From positions 1,143,801 through 1,207,800 of the forward strand of contig QANY01008651.1 in the NCBI GenBank assembly GCA_003255025.1: a stretch of 64,000 bases of DNA, given 5' to 3'. This DNA comes from Datisca glomerata. Taxonomy: Eukaryota; Streptophyta; Magnoliopsida; Cucurbitales; Datiscaceae. The notes below the pieces were generated by a model that ran no database searches, had not been told where the DNA came from, and saw only the letters and a list, made by a program, of their open reading frames with translations. This document shows, one piece after another, positions 45,952 to 57,657 of the stretch (positions are counted from its first letter, which is position 1; every line of letters begins with the position of its first letter). The translations under genes were made by a program, and so were the position numbers.

Positions 45952-48541
45952 CGATGATTTTTGAATATGCATATTCAGTATTTAAACGTAAGGATGGATG
46001 AATATGATGATATTGGCATATAATTTTTGTATGGTAGATTCAAAGCATGTTTGAATGTATTTTATGAATGGATCCCGATCGATTGGCTCTGAGTGTTAAT
46101 TTTCAGTTTTAGAATTGATGTACACCGAAATTATGGCATAGGATTTTATGTAATTTATTTGGCAAGCGTAGTATCATTAAATCACATGTAAATCCATCGT
46201 GAACGCGTTCTAATCGTATCACTGCACACATCCCGAGAAGCCGAGTGAATCCTGAGAAGTTGAATGCACTTGAGATCCATCATCACCACGTTCTTTGTCG
46301 GCAGTGTCGCTGGCAATGGCGCCAGCGGCGGCGGCGGGACTGTCCCGCTGACGGCAATCCTTGTGATTGCCAGGGTACATGACTCAAATGCGTTGATACC
46401 GTGTTGCCCTATCCATGTTATGCTTTGCGAAAACCATAATCCTATCTTTTATCTTTTAAATTTTGAAATTTGAATTTTAAAGTGATAGTTATCAATTTTA
46501 ATTTTTAAAAATTAAAATTTAATTAATTGATTGGGTTTGACCCAAGTTTGACAAGTCATTAAATTTTTTATTTTTAGACTAATCAAATTCAATTAATTTA
46601 AAAAAGATATTTCATTGGATCATGTAATTAGGAAAATAGTTTTCCTTAATTAAATAGGTTTTGATCAAATCTTGAAGATTATTAGGAGATAATTATAGAC
46701 GTCATGAATACTAGTATTTAAATTATTATAATTTAATTATTATTCTTTTGTAGATTTTAATAAGAAATGAGCCATAAAGAGGTTAATTTTGAATGTATAA
46801 TTTACTATTAATCTCGCATTCTCATATCACATGCCATATAGAAATAATGATATGTCAATATCAAATTACCCTGTAGTATGTACATGCATCATTGTAGTTT
46901 AAATTTATAATGTGTTATAATTTTAAATACAACGAGAAATTTTATAAAAGTTATAAATTTTAAATTATGATTTAAGTTTTATAAAAGTTTATAATTTTTA
47001 AAAATCTTGTTTTCAAATTTATAAAGAGTTATGTTTTTTTTTTTTGAAAAAGCAAAGAAAAATCTAATTTTTTTAAAAATTAAGTGAGAGGGTTGTTTAC
47101 GTTGAAACGTTTCCAAGGTCCCCAACGCAAACTTGATCGTGGCACGAGGAATGGTCAGAGCCGCCCTAACGGTCATCTTTTTAGTGTGAGAAACTTGAGA
47201 ATCGTAACACTTTGAGTCATCGAGTTGCTTGAGAAGCTAAAGTTTGTAAAGGAAGTGGTGAGACATGAACGTTCCTAGACGGACTGTTAGTTCATAGCAA
47301 CCTTTAAAGCCGATACGTTGGTTAAACACTTAGATCAAAGCACATTGGAATCTCTTATATGAGCTAGTCAATGGGGCTAAGGTGACCAAAACCATTGGTG
47401 ATTGGTTGAGCTAGATGTAATTAATTGATTGGGTTTGACCCAAGTTTGATAAGTCATTAAATTTTTCATTTTTAGACTAATCAAATTCAATTAATTTAAA
47501 AAAGATATTTAATTGGATCATGTAATTAGGAAAATAGTTTTCCTTAATTAAATAGGTTTTGATCAAAACTTGAAGATTATAAGGAGATAATTACAGACGC
47601 CATGAATACTAGTATTTAAATTATTATAATTTAATTATTAGTCTTTTTGTAGATTGTAATAAGAAATGAGCCATAGAGAGGTTAATTTTGAATGTATGAT
47701 TTACCATTAATCTCGCATTCTCATATCACATGCCATATAGAAATAAGGATATGTCAATATCAAATTACCCTGTAGTATGTACATGCATCATTGTAGTTTA
47801 AATTTATAATGTGTTATAATTTTAAATGCAATGAGAAATTTTATAAAAGTTATAAATTTTAAATTATGATTTAAGTTTTATAAAAGTTTATAATTTTTAA
47901 AAATCTTGTTTTCAAATTTATAAAGAGTTATGTTTTTTTTTTGAAAAAGCAAAGAAAAATCTAATTTTTTTAAAAATTAAGTGAGGGGGTTGTTTACGTT
48001 GAATCGTTTCCAAGGTCCCCAACGCAAACTTAATCGTGGCACAAGGAATGGTCAGAGTCGCCCTAACGGTCATCTTTTTAGTGTGAGAAACTTGAGAATC
48101 GTGTCGCTTTGAGTCATCGAGTTGCTTGAGAAGCTAAAGTTTGTAAAGGAAGTGGTGAGACATGACCGTTCCTAGATGAACTGTTAGTTCATAGCAACCT
48201 TTAAAGCCGATACGTTGGTTAAACACTTAGATCAAAGCACATTAGAATCTCTTGTATAAGCTAGTCAATGGGGCTAAGGTGACCAAAACCATTGGTGATT
48301 GGTTGAGCTAGATGTAGTGACATTTTGAGAAACGTTAACCAAATGAGAAGAGTCTCGATGCGATAGGAGGTAGCTCAGATATTGTCCCTAGATAAGACGA
48401 ACTATCATTGTTGATCGTAACATCATGGAAAAAATATGTTTTTATAAGATGTTTAAAATTTAAGTATTTACAGCATGCATCATACTTTCCTAAGTAATTG
48501 AGTATATATTAACACCGCTTTATTTATTCTCTTCAGTAATC
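45952..48541 (+). other. Leader of copia copy C
   Basis: About 2.6 kb, longer than in copies A and M because of a tandem duplication. A GC-rich copy-specific block at about 46190-46400 includes GGCGCCAGCGGCGGCGGCGG. The 69-codon frame at 46264-46473 lies in that block and has no counterpart in other copies. No gene is supported. Confidence 0.8.
46521..48316 (+). repeat. 898 bp direct tandem duplication in leader C
   Basis: 46521-47418 and 47419-48316 are nearly identical direct copies (TTGGGTTTGACCCAAGTTTG at 46531 and 47429). The junction reads GCTAGATGTAATTAATTGATT, and the second unit exits with GCTAGATGTAGTGACATTTT, which continues as in copies A and M. High identity compared with LTR decay points to a later event than the insertion. 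Confidence 0.92.
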
Positions 48542-49275
48542 ATGTCATTATCCCCACTCTTCATAATCTTGAATGCAAATAAACTCACTAGTGAAAATTA
48601 TATGGATTGGAAATGTAATCTTAATATCGTGCTGACGGTAAAAAAATACAAGTTCGTACTCACCACCTTTTGTCACCTTGAGCCTATTACTGAATCAACT
48701 CAAGAGGAAAATGATGTATATGTTCCATGGCTGCATTCTAATGAGATTGCCAAATGTTAAATCTTGGCATCAGTTAGCAATGTGTTGCAACAATAGTATC
48801 AAAACCTGGAGACCGTCACTAATATGATGTTGAACATCACCAAAATGTTAGAGAACATATGATGTTGATTATTAGTTATATAAATGAGTTGGGGATCATA
48901 GAAGCTGAGGTAGATGGCGAGACCAAGTTGATATGATTCTCGAGACTCTACCAGACACTTTTGAGAACTTCAAACTAAATTATTCGATGAATAAGTTGAG
49001 GTACTCTCTTCCAAAACTTATGAAGGAGTTGCAAGCTGCTGAGACCCTGTTTCTAAAGGGCAATAGGAAGAATGGAGAGACAAACTTTATTGAAAGTAAA
49101 CTTTTCACCTCTTGCGCTAAAAAGAAACACAAGATAGGTCCAATGAAAGCTAAGAAGATGAACTCGAAATCTGGGAAAGGCAAGGGCCCTGCGAAGTGGA
49201 CAAGTCAAAAGGAAAATGTCATCATTGCGGAGTCGATGGTCATTGGAAATGAAACTGCCCGGATTATATCAAGGG
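48542..49275 (+). pseudogene. gag: copia gag remnant (copy C)
   Basis: Opens MSLSPLFIILNANKLTSENY and continues LTVKKYKFVLTTFCHLEP, with a stop near 48758 and frameshifts, then ETLPDTFENFKLNYSMNKLR at 48940-49000 and KAKKMNSKSGKGKG. The zinc knuckle CHHCGVDGHW near 49215 is interrupted by a stop (TGA) four codons later. Same family as 1313-2405 and 18329-19560. Confidence 0.9.
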
Positions 49276-49276
49276 G

Positions 49277-49807
49277 TTGAAATCCAAAGATACATTACTT
49301 GTTATTGAAGCCTGTTATGTGGCTGACTCTAATTTTTTATGGATTGTAGACTCTGCAACCACTAACCACATTTGTTGTTCCCTTCAGGAGTTCAGGGAAA
49401 ACATAAGGCTTAACAAGGGCGAGTTCAACTTTCTTTGGGGAAATGAAGCACTAGTATCGGCAGTATCAGTTGGAACTATTAAACTATTATTTGAGAACAA
49501 TTATTTGATTTTACGTGATGTTTATTATATCCTGATTTTTTGGATAAACCTCATTTCACTAGCAAGTTTAATTAAGAAAGAATTTTCTTTGGATTCATTG
49601 ATAATGAATGATATGTTTATAAATGAATGCTTAATTACTACTGCACGCATGATAAACAACTTATTCTATGTAAAATTAAAAGTTCCAATGATATATAACA
49701 CTAAAGTAAATTTTGATTTACAAAACAAAAGTAAAACACGTAAATGCCACAAGTCTAACCTACTTGTCGCATTTACGTCTTGGACACATTGGCCTAGACA
49801 GGATTAA
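49277..49807 (+). pseudogene. copia protease and linker (copy C)
   Basis: WIVDSATTNHICCSLQEFRE holds the protease site (D-S-A-T-T). RDVYYILIFWINLISLASLI follows, as in the related copies. Open over 176 codons, the longest family 1 frame here, but joined to Gag only through shifts. Confidence 0.9.
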
Positions 49808-50340
49808 AAGACTCGCAAAGGATGGTCCATCGCAAACTTTAAGTGTGGGATCACTACCCACATGCGAATCCTACATAGAAGAGCCACGCGATACCTCGAA
49901 CTCGAATGGTATGAATATTTTGTAACCTTCACAGATGACTACTCACGTTTTAGACATGTTTATCTAATGTGCCAAAAGTCTAAAACCTTTGAAAAGTTCA
50001 AAGGGTACAAGGCTATGGTTAAGAAGCAATTAGAGAAATAAATAAAAACCATATGATTCGATCGTGGTGGAGAGTATTGCTATGAGAGTTCAAAAACTTT
50101 CTTAAGGAAGAATGTATTCTTTCTCAGCTTACAACACCTGACATTTCAGAATAGAATGGTATGTCAGAGAGAATGAATTAACCTCTATTGGATTTGATTA
50201 GATCCATGATAAGTTACTCATGCCTCCCAGATTCATTCTGAGGATATACCTTGGAAATAGTATCATATATTCTGAACCAAGTTCCGTACAAAATGGTGCC
50301 TAGTACACCATATGAAAGATACAATGTATGTAGTTGAACG
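49713..50340 (+). pseudogene. copia integrase remnant (copy C)
   Basis: The zinc region LSHLRLGHIGLDRIKRLAKD with PTCESY lies near 49760-49875. A deletion then removes the LIHSDVCGPLN part: EEPRDTSNSNGMNIL follows directly. The core traces as TFEKFKGYK and FDRGGEYC-like fragments with stops. After the YERY position (about 50320) the sequence jumps to the reverse transcriptase N-terminus; copy A has about 530 bp between these points. Confidence 0.85.
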
Positions 50341-51782
50341 AAGTCTGGAAGCTTGTAGATCCTCCTAAAGGGGTGAACCTCATAGGGTGAAAATGGATTT
50401 ATAAGAAGAAGAGAGTTCTGAATGGAAATGTAGAGACATTCAAAGCTAGGCTTGAGGTCAAGGGCTACACCAAAAATGAAGGTATTGACTATGAGGATAC
50501 CTTATCACCGGTGGATATGAAATCTAGCAGATGGACGTCAAGATTGCTTTTCTGAATGACAATCTTGAAAAGCGCATTTATATACCTCAACCAGATAGGT
50601 TCATGGAGAAAGGCCAAGAGGGCAAGGTTTGTGAACTGCTGAAATCTATTTATGGACTTAAGCAAGTGTCCCATTCGTGGAATATAAGATTCGAAAAAAC
50701 AATTTTAAGAACTTCAGTTTTGAGCAGTTAGTGGATAAAGCCTTGTGTGTATAAGCTAATACATGAAGGGAATGTGGTTTTTATGGTTTGTTATGTGGAC
50801 AATATTCTACTCATTAAGAATGATGTAGGAAGATTGTTTGATGTCAAGATTTGGCTTACAAAGTAATTTGATATGAAGGATCTTAGGGAAGCTTTCTTTT
50901 TCCTAGGTATTCATATCTTTCAGGATCGGAAGAATAAATAATTAGCATTGTCTCAAGCATTTTATATTGATAAGGTGATAGATCACTTCAGTATGCAAGA
51001 CTCCAAAAAGGGATATTTTCCCTTTAGACATGGAGTTAGCCTCTCCAAGAAGTAGTCTCCCAAGACTTCTCAAGAATATGAATACATGAGTAATATTCTC
51101 TATGCCTCACTTGTATGAAGTATCATGTATGCAATACTTTACACTAGGCCAGATATTTGCTACGTCGTAGGCGTGGTGAATCATTTTCAATCTAATCTCG
51201 GACTCGAGCATTGGAATGATGTCAAGCATATCTCAAGTATCTTAGGAGAAAGAGAAACTATATGCTTGTGTATTCAGGTACTGACCTGAATATGACGAGT
51301 TATACTTACTCTAATTTCCGAGCAGACTAGGATTCCATGAGGTCCATATCAGGATCGGTGTTTATCTTGAATGGTATAGTAGTGGTATTGAAAAGTATCA
51401 AGCAATCTTGCATTGCTGATTCTACCATGGAAGCTGAGTATGTGGAGGCTGGTGAAGCTGCAAAGGAGGATGTATGGTTTAGAAAGTTCCTAAATACTCT
51501 GGAAGTTGTTCCAGTTGTCGACAAACCTATGACACTTTATTGTGACAGTAGTCAGGCTACAACAAACTTGAAGGAACCAAGAAGTCAAAAGATCCAAACA
51601 CATAGAGCGGAAGTACCACATCATCAAAGAGATTGTTCAGCGAGGAGATGTTTAAGTATCACACATATGGACGGTTAATAACTTGGCAAATCCATTCATG
51701 AAGATTTCAAGTAGTAAAGTCTTTGATGGTCATCTGGAGGGCATGGGGATACGAGACTGTACACGCCTATTTTAGTCCAAGT
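50341..51782 (+). pseudogene. pol: copia reverse transcriptase-RNase H remnant (copy C)
   Basis: Fragments in order: [42 protein letters not shown], a ~50 bp deletion, [20 protein letters not shown] (50531), LLKSIYGLKQVSHSWNIRFE, a degraded catalytic region (CYVDNILL; the second aspartate of Y-x-D-D is asparagine), and LSQAFYIDKV. RNase H at 51240-51770 reads SGSVFILNG, SIKQSCIADSTMEAEYVEAG and GHLEGMGIRDCT. Stops and shifts throughout. Confidence 0.9.
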
Positions 51783-51964
51783 AGATTAATTATATACTGT
51801 CTATGAGAAATTAGTTTGCACATTGAAATCAAATCCAATTCCAAAATATTATTTTTTTAGACAAAATATTTGAGTACATATACAACTAAAATTAAATACT
51901 TGAATACATCTAAAACTTCCCAATATCTGTAAAATTAAATAGAGTTCATAAGCAAGTATAAAAC

Positions 51965-52089
51965 ATCCATCCTTAGTCATGGTTAGTCATGGTCCATCAT
52001 GTTCAACTCATCCATCATTAGTCATGGTTAGTCCACAAGCCAAGTCACAAGGTCCATCGTGTTCAACTCATCCATCATTAGTCATGGTT
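51965..52089. repeat. 60 bp direct repeats
   Basis: GGTCCATCATGTTCAACTCA at 51991 recurs at 52051 (one change), with the shared tail TCCATCATTAGTCATGGTT. Partial units precede. Located downstream of the hAT coding region. Confidence 0.85.
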
Positions 52090-52242
52090 CAATGTGAAGG
52101 TCTTGGAGTGATTTAAACACTAAATAAAATGAGAAATAAAACATAAGTTTAATGTAAATAATAAATAAATAGGTAAATTGTTGAAATAAATAGGTAAAGT
52201 TTTCTTACCTTTCTTATATTCTTCATCATCCTCAATCTGCAA

Positions 52243-53809
52243 TAACTCATCGGTGGATAATGGTTAAGCATGAAACCGATCACCAAGGCAAATAAGAGCT
52301 TCAACTATTATGGGAGCCAACGAGCTACGAAATGGATCAATCACTCGACCACCAGTACTAAAAGTCGACTCAAAAGTAATAGTTGATATAGGAATTGCAA
52401 ATATGTCTCTAGTTATTAGTGCTAAATAGGATATTTTGAATCATTTACCTTCCACCAAGCCAATAAATCAAAGTTCTTATCCTGTTTTTCACGAGTCGAC
52501 ATTAAATACTGATCAACTTCTATCTTGTTATCTAAAATTTCTTTCACAAATGAATATTCTGTCCAATTAGATCTAAGATCAAAAACTTATGTCTTGCTAC
52601 TAGAACTTTCAGAAGTTTTATTTTCTTTAAATTGAACTTCAACTTTTTGACTTATACCCTCGTCATCACCCTTGTACTCATCATATAATCTTCTTAAAAA
52701 GATCATCAAGTTTCACTTACAAATTCTTTGAAACTTCATTACCATACATATAATCAAAACAATACTCCATATAAGCCAATTTATATTGTAGGTCAAGAAC
52801 AACAACAAGATACAACATCAAATTTGCTTTATCAAAGCTTCCCAAATACTTTTCAAACTTTGACCATGTTGCTAGCCATTCTACGCACACTACAATCATC
52901 ATCTACACTATATGTTCGGATCAGATTTTCAATTACAATCACTTCATGAAAATACTTACTAGATGACACATGGTGGAAAACAGAAATTCTCACTGTTATT
53001 TCATAAGAAACCTCCAAGAACGTCAAAAAGACACGAATAGTATAACCTCTCAATCTTCCACTCTAGCAAACATTTTCCAATCACCTTTCCTAGTGTTTCT
53101 CCTTTACGATCATCAATCAAACAAAAATTTATATTTCTTTTTTGCAATTTCCAATTCTCATCAATAAAATGTGCAGTAACAACCATGCAGTTTATGTTCT
53201 GTACAGATGTCCATGTATCAGTTGTAAGAGAATTTATTTGAGCCAATTTAGCAAAAAGGTTTACCAACCTTTCCTTCTCATTGAAAAACATTTTGAAGAT
53301 ATCTCTAGCAACTGCCGTTCGAGATGGAACATTGAACTGAGGTTGTAAAATACTACATAATTTTCTAAAACCCTTTCCTTCAACAAACCTGAAAGATATC
53401 TCACCTAAAACAACCATATCAGCGCTTCTCAGCAGTATATGAACTAGGCGCTAAAAATAACTAGTATCTCCAATTCCCTCAGTGTTCGGTTCTACTACTA
53501 AGGTTTTCTGCTTAGAATCCATAAATCTATCAGGGTTTTTCTTACATATATCCATATGGTTATTCATACCAGTGTACCATAAGTTTTAGACCCGCATTTT
53601 ATCAACGTATCACAATAATTACACTTAGCTTTATCATTCTTCATATTCGTACCTTTGATGAGACAAAAGAGATTCCAAGCTTCAGATTTCCTTCCCTTAC
53701 GCATAACCCCAAGTTTAGTATCCTTATCTTTCATTTGTATGTCCTCGTGCTCAACCTCATCATTCTTGGATACTTCCGATTGGACTTCATTTTCAAGTAG
53801 CCCAGACAT
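52243..53809 (-). pseudogene. hAT transposase (BED finger, RNase H-like fold, hATC)
   Basis: Read from 53809: an acidic N-terminus, then a BED zinc finger (SEAWNLF, KAKCNYCDTLIKCGSKTYGT; 53564-53720). At 53417-53001 come RLVNLFAKLAQINSLTTDTW and VVTAHFIDENWKLQKRNINF, the start of the catalytic domain as in RICESLEEPER-type proteins. A large part of the catalytic core is missing: after WKIERLYY the sequence goes straight to the KYFHEV region. Then follow KYLGSFDKANLMLYLVVVLD and LQYKLAYMEYCFDYMYGNE (52902-52717). The C-terminal hATC dimerisation region (LAWWKVNDSKYP, FAIPISTITFESTFSTGGRV, SSLAPIIVEALICL) lies at about 52480-52280. Stops and frameshifts make it dead. Such proteins move hAT elements; some have been domesticated, but this one has no intact frame. 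Confidence 0.9.
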
Positions 53810-53997
53810 CTATGTGAATAAGTCAACAATTAAAATTTGAAAAAGTAAACATTCATAAAACTTAATGAGATGTCTAATCTACCAAGTAAATTTAGTCCAA
53901 AATTTATCTATCTTTGTTAGATAGATTGGTAGCCACTTGGTCGTCATTTTGAGTTTTAATGAAGTGAAATCTAAATTATATATATTCCCATAAACAG

Positions 53998-54816
53998 AGG
54001 CAGACGAATCGGTTATAGAGAAATTTAGTCTCTATAAAAATGAAGTTGAGAATCAACTCAATAAGAAAATTAAGATGCTAAGAAGTGTAAGGGTGTTGAG
54101 TATGAGTCGCCATTTGTTGAGATTTGTGCTCAACAAAGAACTTTCAATGAAGGTCATTTTCGAAAAGAGGACATTAAGAGTGAAATTGATTCAATTTTAC
54201 AAAATCATATTTGAAAATTAGTGGATCTTCCACCTGGTTGTAAACCTTCGAGTTCTAAGTGGATTTTCAAACGGAAAATGAAAGCCTATAGATCAATTGA
54301 TAAATACATGGCTAGACTTGTAATTAAAGGCTACAAACGGAAGGAAGATTTTGATTATTTTGATACACATTATTCGGCGTCGAGAATAAACTCTATCAGG
54401 ATGGTACTTGCAATTACAACTTTGTGAAATCTTAAAATACATCAAATGGATGTGAAAATAACCTTTTTAAATAGAGAGATTTAGAGGAAGAAATCTACAT
54501 GGAACAATTGGAAGGGTTTTCCGCTCTTGGTCAAGGAAAGAAAGTCTATAAACTAGTCAAATCATTGTATAGTTTGAAACAAGCACCAAAATAATGGCAT
54601 GAAAAATTTGACAGTCACGTGATGTCAATTGGATTCAAAATCAATGAATGTGATAAATGTATCTATATTAAAGATACAAAGAATGAATATGTCATTGTGT
54701 ATTTGTATTTTGATGATATGCTTATCGTTGAGAGTAATGATAAGATGATAAAATCTATGAAAAATATGTTAAAATCTAGATTCGATAATGGTTCTCTCTA
54801 TATGGACCACCTCTAA
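53998..54816 (+). pseudogene. pol: copia fragment, fourth family (D)
   Basis: Begins in the integrase (FSLYKNEVENQLNKKIKMLR near 54030), jumps over most of it, and continues as reverse transcriptase: KLVDLPPGCKPSSSKWIFKR, YMARLVIKGYKRKEDFDYF, HQMDVKITFLN, NECDKCIYIKD and VIVYLYFDDMLIVESNDKM, where the catalytic aspartates remain (Y-F-D-D). It ends after SRFD-like sequence at about 54816. The sequence pattern differs clearly from families 1 and 2. No LTRs are assignable. Confidence 0.88.
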
Positions 54817-55477
54817 ATGGGTCAGTCGGTTGTTTTTTACTCCAGATTTATTTTTCCTCCTCATAGAAAGCCCAAAGGTCATGTAATATGAAATATTCTT
54901 ATAAATTAAGGCCCAAAACATATTTTTATTTTTGTAAATTAAATAGAAAACGCTTGACTTAATTGTTTTTATTAAATCACCTTTCGATTAAATACCCTTT
55001 ATTACACACATCTCCATGAATAGTATAAAAGGAGGCGTTTCCCTCATTATTTTACATACTAAAGAAGCTTTTAAGCTCTCTTTTACTCTTAATATTTGTT
55101 CTCTACGTTTTTGCTTATTTTTCTTCAAGTTTTCTTGGTTCGGTTTTTGATTCCATCTAATTCAGTTCTTAGTTCGGTTCGGTCCAGTTTTAGTTTGGTT
55201 CAATTCGGTTTATTTCTGATTTCATCGATGGTTTCGTTTCTCGATTTAAGTCTTGGTTTTGCATCGTTATTCTGGTGGTAGAATTTTGACAAGTCAGTTC
55301 AATTAAGGTGATAAAGTTGTGTGCTCTTTAGATGCCTCAAATAGTTTTATCTTGGAAAACAGAAGTCGTTAGCAACTTTAGTACCACAACTGAAGGGGTT
55401 TAATTGTTTTAAGGAAACTGCAAACAAGAGTCGGTTTGATTTCTTATTTTTTCATTACTCTGTATGTATTGTTTTAA
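54817..55477 (+). other. Unassigned, promoter-like segment
   Basis: No coding sequence or homologous copy in the window. A good TATA box (AGTATAAAAGGAGGC, about 55021-55035) is followed by a T-rich, CT-rich stretch and by GGTTCGGTTCGGTC motifs near 55170. It could be LTR sequence of an element not otherwise present, or host DNA. Confidence 0.4.
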
Positions 55478-56808
55478 TGTTGGTAAATAGATTTATTAAT
55501 CGTAATAAGTTTATTTAGATTACTTTCTGTAATTAGTACAGTTAGTTGATTTAAATTATTATCTAATAATAATTTAATTATCTAATTTCACATATTAGAT
55601 ATTATGTCTCCCTTACCGATAATTTAAAAAAATTGATAATTATTTATACATATATATAATTTTCGAAAATTGTATTTAAATATATAAATAATTTAATTAA
55701 TTAATTAATCACACATAATTATCTCATAATTATGTACTTGCCCAAGAATAAAAATTCTTTTTACAAGTCAGTCTTTTTCTCATGTCCTGAAATATTCAGA
55801 CCTTAGACATCGTAGTATAGAGGTGGCTTGTAGATCATGGACCTATAATCCTAAGCTTCAATAAACTATATTATTCATTAAACTCTTTTATTAATTAATC
55901 TTATTTATTAATTTCATTATTACTCCACTATAAATATGGAATTGTACTCTTAGAGATTATAAAATGTATTTACAAAGTATTCTTATGTAGTTTACAGACA
56001 TAATCATTTCATGCAGTTCTGTCCACCAATTATAGGTTCGTAAATTAGATATGATCAAAATTACCGTTTTACCCTTCTAATTACCTATTGATCGTTAAGT
56101 ACTATTAATCCACTAGTGAATGACTAATTTATAATCTTATTATAGATTTGAGCTCAATAACCATTCAGTTCGAGAATTAACACTTAAAAGAACCAATATA
56201 TAATCCCTTAGGAAAGCTTAGATTCCAAATTTTGTAAGATCATGTCCCCAGCCATCCACATCACCGAATCTTCAAAATAAAAGTCAATAGCCTGATTAAC
56301 AAACAAACCTTAACGAATGAATCAAAAAATTCAGTAGACATGCATAGGAGTTCATGACTACTCATGATTCAGACTGATCTACATATGATCATCGAATTGA
56401 TGTGTATTAAATCTTTATAATAAATGGTACGTTAATAGAGATATTAATTCACATCGGTCCTGTCATATAAAATTTTATTATATAAAGTACATTCATTAAA
56501 ATGTCTATCCACATCAATGATCCGGATCTAGATCACACGCATTCATAATGCTCAGTGAACCGTACTAGCAACCATTCATTAAAGATTTCATATTTTAATA
56601 TGTTATTGACAGTTTTATTCATTATATATGATCTTAATCCTCTCATACTAATACAAGATCAGAGTCTCATTAATGAATATGGAATTTTTAAATATTTATA
56701 TAAATTATTCAACAATAATTTAAAAGAACAATTATAAGAAAAATGTAACCTTCTTAAATTTTATATCAAAATATCAATACACGTGCTCTGAGGGCATAAC
56801 TCCCAACA
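55478..56808 (-). repeat. Copia-type LTR, family E, copy 2 (solo)
   Basis: Plus-strand ends are TGTTGGTAAATAG at 55478 and ACTCCCAACA at 56808, giving a symmetric TGTTGG...CCAACA LTR of 1331 bp. From 55720 it aligns with 1-1312. No primer site or internal sequence adjoins it, so it is a solo or truncated LTR. The flanks TTTAA and TCAAC do not match, so the left boundary or the history (recombination) is uncertain. Confidence 0.8.
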
Positions 56809-57602
56809 TCAACTACTTTGAATTATAATGATTTTATCATCATTCCTACAGACGATGCTAATTGTTGTACCAAAAATCACAACAGTACTGATAATTGTCT
56901 TCCCTGCTAAGTATAATCGTTCTCCTGGCTGAGGATCAGTAAAACAGAGACAAAAAACCCTAAAGACGAAGAGAACCATGGGGTTTTCTTGCCTATGTCA
57001 GTATCATGCCATTATTTTGACATAGTTTCCTTAGAGGAGAAAATAGCATACCACTTTACTAAGCCTTGTGGGAGAAAGTGTGTCGAAGAAGCCTTGGGAG
57101 CATGCAGAAGAAGCTTCCCTGGACACGAGGACTGCAACAGCTGCCCTTGATTGTATGGGAGGGAGGCGACCTTTAATAGAGCATTAAATGTCGATGTGCT
57201 TTCGAAGTGACCCGATGAGGGCTAATCTGAAACTCTACCACGGTGATTGGATCGTGGGCATTCAGGCCCGTGGGAAGGTGTGACCACGTTTTAAGCGAGG
57301 ACACGTGATTTGCACGCGGTTGAACGGGACATGCGTGTGGTCCGCACTCGACCCCATCTATATAAAGAGGTATCTAGCACCATTATGGGGGAAATCACTT
57401 CTCATCAATCCTGAGATCAAACATTAAGAATATTCTCTCCTCGGGTTTCTCACCTACCTTAGATCTTAAAAGCATTTGTCACCTTCTGACGGCTACCTAA
57501 GGTTTCTTGTCCTTCACTCTCTGACCACCAACTCCCACGTTCCCAGGCATACTTGGCATATACTAGATCACTGAAACGCACATCACCCTAAACCCTGAAA
57601 CA
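56809..57602 (+). repeat. Gypsy 2 5' LTR (3' part)
   Basis: Ends ACCCTGAAACA before the primer site. A TATA box, TATATAAAG at 57359-57367, and many pyrimidine-rich stretches downstream fit an LTR promoter and leader. The start is not identified; the family E LTR may have been inserted in or beside it. Confidence 0.75.
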
Positions 57603-57622
57603 TTTTGGAGACTCCACTGGGG
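57603..57622 (+). promoter_or_regulatory. Primer binding site of Gypsy 2
   Basis: TTTTGGAGACTCCACTGGGG directly follows the LTR end and resembles the TTTGGCGACTCCGCTGGGGA primer sites of plant gypsy elements. Confidence 0.75.
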
Positions 57623-57657
57623 AGTGATCTGTCTACCATCTTCTTCTTTCTTTGAGT

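Larger units (their letters stand above)
44142..51782 (+). mobile_element. Copia family 1, copy C (3' end missing)
   Basis: 5' LTR, primer site, leader with an 898 bp tandem duplication, gag, protease, integrase, reverse transcriptase and RNase H. It ends at the sequence CCTATTTTAGTCCAAGT, where the polypurine tract should begin; the tract and 3' LTR are gone. It was inserted into element X, whose polymerase region is missing on the right, so the right part of X was lost with the same deletion or later. Confidence 0.88.
51783..53997 (-). mobile_element. hAT transposon remnant
   Basis: The coding part (52243-53809) is a hAT transposase on the minus strand. Limits are set by the neighbouring copia sequences; no convincing terminal inverted repeats or 8-bp duplication are seen at either side, so the element may be truncated. 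Confidence 0.7.

Noticed and set aside
46264..46473. Leader frame rich in G and A residues in copy C
   Set aside because: It lies in the copy-specific GC-rich cassette with no counterpart in other copies; coding is not supported.
51783..53997. Terminal inverted repeats for the hAT remnant
   Set aside because: GTAGATTA-like similarities near both sides are too short and do not resemble hAT ends.
54817..55477. LTR of copia fragment D
   Set aside because: A TATA box is present, but no LTR termini, primer site or second copy supports the assignment.
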